Origin: Aequitasia blattaphilus
Lineage (GTDB): Bacteria > Bacillota > Clostridia > Lachnospirales > Lachnospiraceae
Direction of reading: 5' to 3'
NCBI RefSeq assembly: GCF_024721305.1
Contig: NZ_JAMXOD010000016.1
Coordinates: 1-64,000 of the forward strand
Length of the DNA stretch: 64,000 nt
The first letter of the stretch is position 1. Every line of letters begins with the position of its first letter. Of this stretch, positions 8,804 to 15,736 are shown piece by piece. The notes beneath the pieces are model-generated. The model saw only the letters and a list, made by a program, of their open reading frames with translations, made no database searches and was not told the DNA's origin. A program made the translations under genes and the position numbers.

Positions 8804-9382
8804 TTAAAGATATTCTTCTTCCCGGCTGGCTTTTATTCCACAGAATAATAGATCCAATGCATATTCATAGCTGCTCTCTACACTGGAAGGATACGTAAAA
8901 CCATCATGGCTTTCCACGCTTGCAAACCCATGAGCCAGACTTCGAACCGTACGTATAATATGAGCTGCTTCAAGCTCACTCACCCCTAATTCTCCGGCCA
9001 TATCACAGATTAAATCCATGACTCCCGAAAAAATCGCTTCACTTTGCTCCTCTGTACCCACATTCATCCACTGTATTATTTCATACAATCTGCCATGTTC
9101 TCGGGCAAAACGAATATAGTACCGCCCCATTTCCTTTAATGCCTCTACTCCATTTTGTCCCATTGATGCCTTCACCATACCATCCCGTACCTGTTCCATT
9201 ACATAGCTGGATACCAGCTCTTTCAACTCTGACAAACTGCCAACATGGTTGTATAAGGAAGGGGATTTGATTCCCAGACGCTCACTGACCTCCTTTATTG
9301 TTAGTCTGTCAAAGCCCTTCTCATCCGTAAGCTCTGTTGCGGTTTTTACAATTGTTTCTATCTCTAAGCCTTTTCGTGACAT
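8804..9382 (-). CDS. TetR/AcrR-family repressor
   Basis: A 192-residue regulator with a classic N-terminal TetR helix-turn-helix (about residues 8-52; LTIKEVSERLGIKSPSLYNH) and a helical ligand domain that resembles the WHG-type C-terminal domain. The start at 9382 has AGGAGA 6 bases upstream. The promoter region carries a perfect palindrome (9411-9425) just downstream of the -10 box, so self-repression is likely. Its neighbours upstream are the rhamnose mutarotase and UroD-like genes on the same strand; whether it controls them cannot be seen, since their own promoter has been lost. Confidence 0.88.
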   Translation of the reverse strand: MSRKGLEIETIVKTATELTDEKGFDRLTIKEVSERLGIKSPSLYNHVGSLSELKELVSSYVMEQVRDGMVKASMGQNGVEALKEMGRYYIRFAREHGRLYEIIQWMNVGTEEQSEAIFSGVMDLICDMAGELGVSELEAAHIIRTVRSLAHGFASVESHDGFTYPSSVESSYEYALDLLFCGIKASREEEYL

Positions 9383-9410
9383 GTGATTTCTCCTAATCAT
9401 TTTTACTCAA

Positions 9411-9425
9411 ACTAATTCGATTAGT
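9411..9425. promoter_or_regulatory. probable TetR operator
   Basis: ACTAAT-TCG-ATTAGT is a perfect 6-bp inverted repeat around a 3-base centre. It lies directly downstream of the tetR -10 box, where a bound repressor would block initiation. Confidence 0.65.
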
Positions 9426-9454
9426 ATCGTAATACACATATTGCATCTTGTCAA
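9426..9454 (-). promoter_or_regulatory. tetR promoter
   Basis: Consensus TTGACA (complement at 9449-9454), 17-bp spacer, and TACGAT (complement at 9426-9431). The predicted start point falls within or beside the palindrome at 9411-9425. Confidence 0.65.
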
Positions 9455-9479
9455 TATATACTTTACATGTCACCAAAAT

Positions 9480-9806
9480 CTAATCCAAATGATAAACCTC
9501 TTCCATCCCAGACCAGAATTCTCCTTCATCCCGGTCTTCCAAAGGTTCCATTAATGGCTTTACCAAGTCCCACCAATCTTGAGTTATTGGATTTTCTGCC
9601 ATCTTCTTCATATCACTCTGGAAATCTTCTCCTACATATTCATAGTAGGCGAACATATAATCCCCTCGTTGGTAAATTGAATAATTTGCAATATTACTTT
9701 CCTTAATTACCTCGTTTACCCCTGGCGTAGGGTTGGCATGGTATTCCTTATATTTTTGTAAGCCTTCTGGCTTAATCTTAATCATCTCACCTATACGTTT
9801 TATCAT
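9480..9806 (-). CDS. rhaM: L-rhamnose mutarotase
   Basis: A 108-residue protein of the RhaM/RhaU family, which interconverts the alpha and beta anomers of L-rhamnose and related sugars. The family hallmarks are present: the YHANPTPGV region with the catalytic His near residue 23, the NYSIYQRGDYMFAYYEYVG core, the double Trp in QDWWDLV, and an EEVYHLD ending that mirrors the E. coli protein. AGGAGA precedes the ATG at 9806. It lies 10 bases after the UroD-like gene in one unit. No other rhamnose catabolic gene is in the window, so the true substrate may be a different sugar. Confidence 0.85.
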   Translation of the reverse strand: MIKRIGEMIKIKPEGLQKYKEYHANPTPGVNEVIKESNIANYSIYQRGDYMFAYYEYVGEDFQSDMKKMAENPITQDWWDLVKPLMEPLEDRDEGEFWSGMEEVYHLD

Positions 9807-9816
9807 AGCAAATCTC

Positions 9817-10511
9817 CTAATAGATTTCTGTAGCTTCATCAAAGAGAGCCTTGATATTTGCCGGAGGTACATCTGGCATAATTGCTTCATGACTTGGGGA
9901 AATAATTAATCCAGTCGGAAAAATTGTCCGCAGCTCTTTCACCTTTGCTTTTACTTCCTCTGTCGTGCCATTCACCAAAAGGTCTTGGGTGTCTACTCCA
10001 CCACAGAAAGATACTTGATCACCAAATTCAGCCTTCAATTCCTGAGGCTCCATTCCTGCTGCCAATGCCTGAATGGGATGAACAATATCTACTCCCGCCT
10101 CAATTAAATCCGGGATAACATCACGGATAGATCCACAAGAGTGATAAATTACCTTCAATCCATACTCATGAGCCTGAGCCACTAATTTTTTGGCTCCTGG
10201 GATAATAAACTGACGCACCATTTCTGGTGAGAGCATTAATCCTCTCTGGCTTCCCATATCATTCCCAATCAATACCGCATCCAATTCACCTTTCGTTGCC
10301 TCATAAAAAATCTTATTCGCCTTTAGGTAAAAGTCCATTACCTTTTCATCTACTGCTTCATAAATCTCTGGATTTGCAATCATGTTCATCAACGCTGTTT
10401 CCATTCCAAAAGCTGCACAAGTGTCTTGAAAATGTGCGGACCACATCATACCTAGACGCACCTTATCCTTTGGTGCATTTGCAACCAACTCCTTGCAGGC
10501 TTCCACATTAT
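9817..10511 (-). pseudogene. UroD-family protein, 5' end removed at an insertion sequence
   Basis: About 230 C-terminal residues of a uroporphyrinogen decarboxylase-family protein; in Clostridia such proteins are often corrinoid-dependent methyltransferases rather than heme enzymes. Recognisable parts are KVIYHSCGSI, the VDIVHPIQ segment and a VSFCGGVDTQ stretch close to the C-terminal (beta/alpha) strands. The family is normally 340 or more residues, so roughly a third is missing. The frame runs straight into the insertion sequence boundary at 10512, and the GTG at 10506 is not a plausible native start. The missing 5' part is not found beyond the other end of the element. Confidence 0.8.
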
Positions 10512-10527
10512 AGGCGTTTGCGAAACG
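10512..10527 (+). repeat. left terminal inverted repeat of the insertion sequence
   Basis: AGGCGTTTGCGAAACG matches the complement of the right end at the outer AGG and the inner TTGCGAAACG. The repeat overlaps a small palindrome, GGCGTTT-GCG-AAACGCC. Confidence 0.7.
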
Positions 10528-10652
10528 CCAAAACCCGCGTTATTGCGGTGTTTTTCATTTTAAATAATAAAACAACTCCTCAACAGTTTATGGTAAAATT
10601 GAATTGTCCAAAAACAATCAACCATCCACCTGAAAGGAGTTGCTATAGTATT

Positions 10653-12110
10653 ATGATACCACACAAACAGCTTTCTTTAGCAGATATTTTTACCGATTGC
10701 CAAAATAAATTTGATAACGATAAATATGAGTTCCTCGAACTTCTCGATCAAACCATTGACCTTGACGAAATTGTCCCGGTGTCTTTTGTTTCTCATTTTC
10801 ACGCTGCTACCGGAAGACCTCGTAAGCATCAACTGTATCCTATGCTTAAGGCGCTTTTATTACAGCGTATCTTTTCCATCCCTACTGATTCCCTTTTAAT
10901 TCTTTTCCTCAAATATTCTCAGGAGTTACGGGAATTCTGTGGGTTTGATGTTGTTCCTGATGCCTCTAAATTCACCCGCTTTAAACAGGACTTCCTTCCG
11001 GACTTACAATCTATGTTCGACCAAATGGTTGATCTGACCGAACCGATCTGCCAAACCATCAATCCTTCCCTTGCATCCATGACCATTTTTGATACTTCCG
11101 GCATTGAAGCCTGGGTGACTGAAAACAATCCCAAATATCTCAATCGTCTAATTAAACAGCTCAAGGTATTTAAACACTCTCATGGTCTGGATGATTCTTA
11201 TGACCCCTATAAAGCCGCCTACGCTTCCATGTCTCCCCACGCTGCTACCAATCCTGCCATTCAGCAAATGTATATCAATGGCCATTTCTGTTACTCTTAC
11301 AAGTTTGGCCTAGTGACAAATGGTCTTGGCATCGTTCGGGATATTACATTTTATAATCAGGATTTCTTAAAAGCTCATCCCAATATCGTGGTGCAAAAGA
11401 AATCGGATTCTCCAGACGAAGATAAGTCCCTCGCTGACTCAAAGGCACTCATTCCTGTCCTGACGGACTTTTTTAACAAGCATCCCCTGATTCATCCCAA
11501 AACCTTCCTTGGTGATTCGGCTTTTGATACCATCGAGATTTACCATAACCTTTTTCATACACTGCATTTCGAAAAGGCCTTTATTCCTTTGAATGGAAGA
11601 CTTTCTCTTCCAAACTCGGACTGTCCTCTTAATGAATACGGGATTCCCTGCTGCCCCAAAGATCCAAAACTTCCAATGACGCGAGAAGGAAGTAAAACGC
11701 ATCTGCGTTGTGGGTTACCTACCATGAAGTTTGTATGTCCGAAAATGAAGTGGAAGTGGAATAGCTCAACGAGAAAAAGCAAGCGGATCTGTGAATGTGA
11801 AGACCCTTGCACCTCCTCATCCTGCGGCAGAATGTTTTATGTCTATCCCAAAAAGAATCTCCGTGCTTATCCGGGAACTGCCCGGGGTACCGAGGAGTGG
11901 GATACTACTTATAAGATCCGGGTAAATGTTGAGAAATCCATCAATCACTTTAAAGACAGTTTCTGCGTAGCTGGCCGTAAAACTCAAAATGAGAAAACAT
12001 CTCATGCTGATTTACTGCTTGCAGGTATCGCTCAGCTTGTAACAGTTATGGTGGCTGATAAAATCCATAAGCATCAATATATTCGAAGTCTGAAGCCATT
12101 GATTGCTTGA
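10653..12110 (+). CDS. DDE transposase (IS1182-like)
   Basis: A 485-residue transposase that cuts and joins the element's ends. Candidate DDE residues are Asp147 (FDTSG), Asp288 (GDSAFD) and Glu427 (VNVEKSINHFKD). The N-terminal region with TGRPRKHQLYPMLKALLLQ resembles the DUF772-type domain. A Cys-rich insertion between Asp288 and the final Glu (about residues 324-391, at least ten Cys) suggests a metal-binding knuckle. AAAGGAG lies 13 bases before the ATG. The frame stays open further upstream to about 10227 but that part crosses the element's left end and is not coding. Confidence 0.85.
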   Translation: MIPHKQLSLADIFTDCQNKFDNDKYEFLELLDQTIDLDEIVPVSFVSHFHAATGRPRKHQLYPMLKALLLQRIFSIPTDSLLILFLKYSQELREFCGFDVVPDASKFTRFKQDFLPDLQSMFDQMVDLTEPICQTINPSLASMTIFDTSGIEAWVTENNPKYLNRLIKQLKVFKHSHGLDDSYDPYKAAYASMSPHAATNPAIQQMYINGHFCYSYKFGLVTNGLGIVRDITFYNQDFLKAHPNIVVQKKSDSPDEDKSLADSKALIPVLTDFFNKHPLIHPKTFLGDSAFDTIEIYHNLFHTLHFEKAFIPLNGRLSLPNSDCPLNEYGIPCCPKDPKLPMTREGSKTHLRCGLPTMKFVCPKMKWKWNSSTRKSKRICECEDPCTSSSCGRMFYVYPKKNLRAYPGTARGTEEWDTTYKIRVNVEKSINHFKDSFCVAGRKTQNEKTSHADLLLAGIAQLVTVMVADKIHKHQYIRSLKPLIA

Positions 12111-12133
12111 GCGAGGCAATTTCATACATTTTA

Positions 12134-12159
12134 TAAGACGGGTGTTCACAGCCGTCTTA
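12134..12159 (+). terminator. hairpin after the transposase gene
   Basis: Stem TAAGACGG / CCGTCTTA with a 10-base loop, 24 bases after the transposase stop and inside the element. The following T-run is weak. Confidence 0.45.
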
Positions 12160-12239
12160 ATGCTATGCTTGAAAATGATGCCTTTATCTAAAATCTAGAT
12201 ATATCACCACTTTTTTCTGTTGAAGTCAATTATTCACCT

Positions 12240-12255
12240 CGTTTCGCAATTACCT
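12240..12255 (-). repeat. right terminal inverted repeat of the insertion sequence
   Basis: CGTTTCGCAATTACCT is the complement of AGGTAATTGCGAAACG, the counterpart of the left end at 10512-10527. Confidence 0.7.
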
Positions 12256-12269
12256 ATTTCTGCAATCAC

Positions 12270-13016
12270 TTATACTTCTTCCATGGTTATTATTCCCTTG
12301 CTTTCTTCAAGTATTTCCAGTATTTCGGAATGATAATCTTTCACCGGTAATAGAATATGCAGATTTACACTGACTACTTTTTTTAATGCTATTTCTTCTT
12401 TTTCCACTTTATTCTGAAAGCCTATATCATCATTTAGATCAATATATTCCAAAGAAATGATACTACAGTCATGGCTCGTTATCTCGCTTATAAAATGATT
12501 CAGATTTTTCGCTCCGTCAAAGGACACATCCAACTCCATCACACGGCTCTTGCGAACAAAATGATGCTCCACATCAATAAACTTTGTAAATATTACCAAA
12601 ACCAAGACACAGGTAACAATACCACCAATGTAAAAGCCACCGCCAATTGCCAAACCAATGCAGGCACTTGCCCACAATCCTGCTGCCGTCGTCAATCCTC
12701 TCACGCGGTTTTGGCGATCTGTTAGAATTGTTCCTGCACCTAAAAAGCCAATCCCGCTAATCACTTGCGCACCCATTCTGGTGGGATCACCGGAACCATA
12801 AGCCATGATAAGCTGCTCATTCGTTACCATGACTAAGGCCGAGGCAACACAAACCAACGTATGCGTTCGTAATCCTGCTGGCCGGTGTCTCCGACCACGT
12901 TCCATACCAATTAGCGCCCCCAAAAGAGCAGCCAGTAAAATTCGGACAATCCCAGTCACTATCTGTTGATAGTCACTAATTCCAATCATTCCAATATATT
13001 CCAAAAATTCTCTCAT
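12270..13016 (-). CDS. MgtC/SapB-family membrane protein
   Basis: A 248-residue protein. Four or five membrane helices in the first 140 residues carry the MgtC signature: GALIGMERGRRHRPAGLRTH, the GAQVISGIGFLGAGTI glycine-rich stretch and RGLTTAAGLW. A roughly 90-residue ACT-like cytoplasmic tail (from about residue 150) ends in an acidic segment. In pathogens MgtC affects Mg2+ adaptation and the F-type ATPase; in commensals the role is unclear. It lies 70 bases downstream of the FHA-ABC pair on the same strand and could be co-transcribed. Its stop is only 15 bases from the insertion sequence. Confidence 0.85.
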   Translation of the reverse strand: MREFLEYIGMIGISDYQQIVTGIVRILLAALLGALIGMERGRRHRPAGLRTHTLVCVASALVMVTNEQLIMAYGSGDPTRMGAQVISGIGFLGAGTILTDRQNRVRGLTTAAGLWASACIGLAIGGGFYIGGIVTCVLVLVIFTKFIDVEHHFVRKSRVMELDVSFDGAKNLNHFISEITSHDCSIISLEYIDLNDDIGFQNKVEKEEIALKKVVSVNLHILLPVKDYHSEILEILEESKGIITMEEV

Positions 13017-13086
13017 TATGCCATACCTTTACTTCATCGTAAGAAGCCCTTCCATAATAATATGTACCCACGCAAGGGAACCCCGT

Positions 13087-14022
13087 CTATCTTTTATCAC
13101 GGTCAATAAACTCCAGACTTATCACACAAATCAATGCATAGAATGCTGCAAATAAGGCCAGATATCCCCATCTCTTCCACACCAGCTCTCCTTTATAATC
13201 GTAAATCTTACGGTATGTATACTTATGTAAAAACGACTGCAATTGTTCATCCAGTGCATCATCAAAGGACTTTACAACCTTATCCGGCAACAGTTCTTTA
13301 GCCTCCTGGACCACCTCAATCTCATTGAGCATTTCCTTCTGAGAATCCAGCAGCTCTGAGGGCAGTTCATTCAGATTCGCCTCAATGCAGAGCACTCTTT
13401 GCCCCCACTTTGTAATCGTTAAATTCGAAATTTGCTTTGCAACTCCTGAAAGCGGGAAGATAGAGCCTGAAAATACAAGCATGATAATCAGCAAAAATGG
13501 CATCACCGTCATCGCAGCTGTCGTAGTTTTCACAATTGAAGATATTGCCAATCCCAGGACATCCGCCGAATACAACACAAGAAAAAAAGTAATACCCAAA
13601 TCCACGTGGAAAGATCCGCTGATTAATCCTTCCTTGGGAAATTCAGTGAAAATAGAATAAATCAGCACCATTAAAATGGCCTGTATTACACAAAGTACTG
13701 CCTGACAGATTAAGTGTGCCGCCACGTAAGATGTGATGTGTAATCCTGTCCGATGTTCCCGTTTAATAATCTGACGTTCCCGGCAAATCAACTGTATTGA
13801 ATTAAAGATTCCAATCCATGTGCAGGCTGAGACAATAGCAAAAAATGCAATACGCGTGGTTTCTTTAATCTGAAATAGTTTGTCTCCAAAAACTGCTGCC
13901 AATATTCCGGAAATAACTACTGCAAAAACAAGAGTTTTCCAATCTTTTTCATTGAAAAAAATGCGGACAAACTTCTCCACATATATTTTCGTCTGTCCAA
14001 TCCTTCCCGTCCTCTCATTCAT
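13087..14022 (-). CDS. ABC-2-type permease partner of the FHA-ABC ATPase
   Basis: A 311-residue membrane protein with about six helices: the first at about 35-55, a cluster at about 75-215, and the last near the C terminus. A large soluble loop (about 225-285) sits between helices 5 and 6, the layout of the ABCG/ABC-2 permease group. The start at 14022 lies in an 8-base overlap with the ATPase gene and is preceded by GGAGG, showing tight coupling. Together they should form a membrane exporter; the cargo is unknown. Confidence 0.8.
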   Translation of the reverse strand: MNERTGRIGQTKIYVEKFVRIFFNEKDWKTLVFAVVISGILAAVFGDKLFQIKETTRIAFFAIVSACTWIGIFNSIQLICRERQIIKREHRTGLHITSYVAAHLICQAVLCVIQAILMVLIYSIFTEFPKEGLISGSFHVDLGITFFLVLYSADVLGLAISSIVKTTTAAMTVMPFLLIIMLVFSGSIFPLSGVAKQISNLTITKWGQRVLCIEANLNELPSELLDSQKEMLNEIEVVQEAKELLPDKVVKSFDDALDEQLQSFLHKYTYRKIYDYKGELVWKRWGYLALFAAFYALICVISLEFIDRDKR

Positions 14023-15523
14023 GCTCCTTTTCCTCCACTTGTCTGTACTTTTCGATATACATATCCGCAAATCCTTCTCCACCTTCATCTTCTCGATTAA
14101 GCTTGCGGATAATTTGTTCCAAAGAATCGGTCTCGAAGAACCGGTGTGCCTCTTCTATTGTTCCATAAAATGCCATACGACCAACATTATCTTTGCTTCC
14201 CTTCGCCAGCACAATCACCTTATCAAACAAATCTGCTGCACGATCCGGACTATGGGTAATAACCAGTACCATCTTCTGCTGATCTGATATCCCTCGCAAA
14301 TCCTCCATCAACGAACGTGCCATCACTCCATCCAGACCGGAATCTGGCTCATCTAAGAAAAATAAGCTGGGATCTGCAATAAACTCCATCGCAATGCTCA
14401 AGCGTTTTCTCTGTCCTCCTGAAAGCTTTCCTGCCAGAGATGCCTTTTCTCTCTCCAAGCCAAACAATTCTAATACTTCCTCAATCCGTTTTTTCTTCTC
14501 CTCCTCCGAAGTCACTTTAGGAAGCTTCATCTCTGCCGCATTCTGCAGAATATCATATACCCGCTCCTCTAATCTCAGAAGATCCTGCTGAGGCACGAAC
14601 CCAATGTCGTACTTCATCTTATTATAATTTTCATAAATATCAATATCACCTTCCATGATTCGGCCCTTTGCCTTCTCATATCCCGTGACCGCATTGATAA
14701 ACGTGGTTTTACCAGTACCGGATCCTCCCAGAATCAATACCATCTCTCCCGGTAAAATTGACAAATCAATATTCTCCAGCAGAATCTGTCTGCGGAATAG
14801 ATTCCATACGCTTCGCTCTTCAATGTGTATGACCAGACGGTTCTTGTCAGATTCCTCATGATTATAGCAGATACCTTCCGGCTGATATAGGAACAGCGTA
14901 TTTCCAATACTGATTACATCCATCGGATAAAGCTGTTGTTTTTCTTCTACCTTCTGATGATTCACGTAAACGCCAAACTTCGTATTGTAATCCTGTACAT
15001 ACCAATTATTGTCCTCAAGCACGAGCATTGCATGCCTCTTTGGGAGCTCTGCTAATTCTTCTCTCACTTCTTCACTTCCCTCATCCATCACCTCATGCCG
15101 GCTAATGTACAGGCGATTTTTCCCTGTAAGGGACAGAGTTCTCCACTTGGTATTCTCTTTATAATGACAATAAAAAATAAACGTTACCCTTTCTTCACCT
15201 CTCATACCGATTACATCCTGATTATGTAATGGCAGGCTTACCTTCACCTCTTGGTCACCCTCACTCAACGCACTGCCATTGTAGTAAATATGATTAAGCT
15301 TACCAGCCGCCTCCAAAACGTAACCATTGTCCTCTTTTCTTATGGAAAATCCAATCTGATTCATCAGCTCTGAAGGAATTTCAATCACCTCACCCTGATT
15401 CCGATCCTCAGATTTTCTCCCCACTACATACCATTCTTTCTCCAGGCGGATTTTTTGCATTTCATGCTTCTGCACACAATATACAAGCATCTCACCATTA
15501 TATGCTTTCTTCTTCTCTTCCAT
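14015..15523 (-). CDS. ABCG-like ATPase with two N-terminal FHA-type domains
   Basis: A 502-residue protein. Residues about 12-115 and 125-215 look like two FHA-type phosphothreonine-reading modules; the first carries YVVGRKSED and the second has KRHAML and a conserved-looking TKFGVYVNHQ turn. The ABC ATPase follows: Walker A GGSGTGKT at 266-273, a Q-loop VPQQDLL, LSGGQRKRLS, Walker B LFFLDEPDSGLDG, and His in ITHS. The order FHA then ABCG-type ATPase recalls mycobacterial Rv1747, where the permease is fused; here it is a separate gene. FHA modules imply control by Ser/Thr kinase phosphorylation (inference); no kinase gene is in the window. Confidence 0.85.
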   Translation of the reverse strand: MEEKKKAYNGEMLVYCVQKHEMQKIRLEKEWYVVGRKSEDRNQGEVIEIPSELMNQIGFSIRKEDNGYVLEAAGKLNHIYYNGSALSEGDQEVKVSLPLHNQDVIGMRGEERVTFIFYCHYKENTKWRTLSLTGKNRLYISRHEVMDEGSEEVREELAELPKRHAMLVLEDNNWYVQDYNTKFGVYVNHQKVEEKQQLYPMDVISIGNTLFLYQPEGICYNHEESDKNRLVIHIEERSVWNLFRRQILLENIDLSILPGEMVLILGGSGTGKTTFINAVTGYEKAKGRIMEGDIDIYENYNKMKYDIGFVPQQDLLRLEERVYDILQNAAEMKLPKVTSEEEKKKRIEEVLELFGLEREKASLAGKLSGGQRKRLSIAMEFIADPSLFFLDEPDSGLDGVMARSLMEDLRGISDQQKMVLVITHSPDRAADLFDKVIVLAKGSKDNVGRMAFYGTIEEAHRFFETDSLEQIIRKLNREDEGGEGFADMYIEKYRQVEEKEHE

Positions 15524-15644
15524 ATATCTTGCCGCTCTCTTTCCATTACATGTTTAAAATGAGTGAAAATACCTTTTAATCATATCCTAACCTGCTCACA
15601 TTTTCAACGTTTTACACAAATGAAGCGAAGAATATGAACAGTAA

Positions 15645-15695
15645 AAATCTCCCCTCTGCATTATACTTTTTCAGTATACCACAGGTGGGAGATTT
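15645..15695 (-). terminator. terminator of the SpaA adhesin gene
   Basis: Outer stem AAATCTCCC / GGGAGATTT with a weaker inner stem TATAC / GTATA, followed by a T-run on the minus strand. It lies 42 bases after the adhesin stop. Confidence 0.7.
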
Positions 15696-15736
15696 ATCAG
15701 ACTCTCATATGCTTATTTTGCACATATCCACTTTAT

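Larger units (their letters stand above)
10512..12255 (+). mobile_element. complete insertion sequence of about 1.74 kb, IS1182/IS4-like
   Basis: One transposase gene is bounded by imperfect terminal inverted repeats: AGGCGTTTGCGAAACG at the left end and the complement of CGTTTCGCAATTACCT at the right end share AGGnnnTTGCGAAACG. The dinucleotide AT flanks both ends, which may be a 2-bp duplication or chance. The left flank is inside a UroD-family gene; the right flank is the 3' side of mgtC. The transposase frame is intact, so the element may still be active. The family name rests on transposase resemblance. Confidence 0.8.

Noticed and set aside
10504-10506. GTG as native start of the UroD-like gene
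   Set aside because: The protein would begin in the middle of the family domain and right at the insertion sequence edge; truncation explains it better.
10227-10652. Upstream extension of the transposase frame
   Set aside because: It crosses the left terminal repeat into the UroD-like gene on the opposite strand; the ATG at 10653 with AAAGGAG is the credible start.
13017-13086. Mg2+ riboswitch in front of mgtC
   Set aside because: The gap is only 70 bases with no extended conserved structure or terminator stem.
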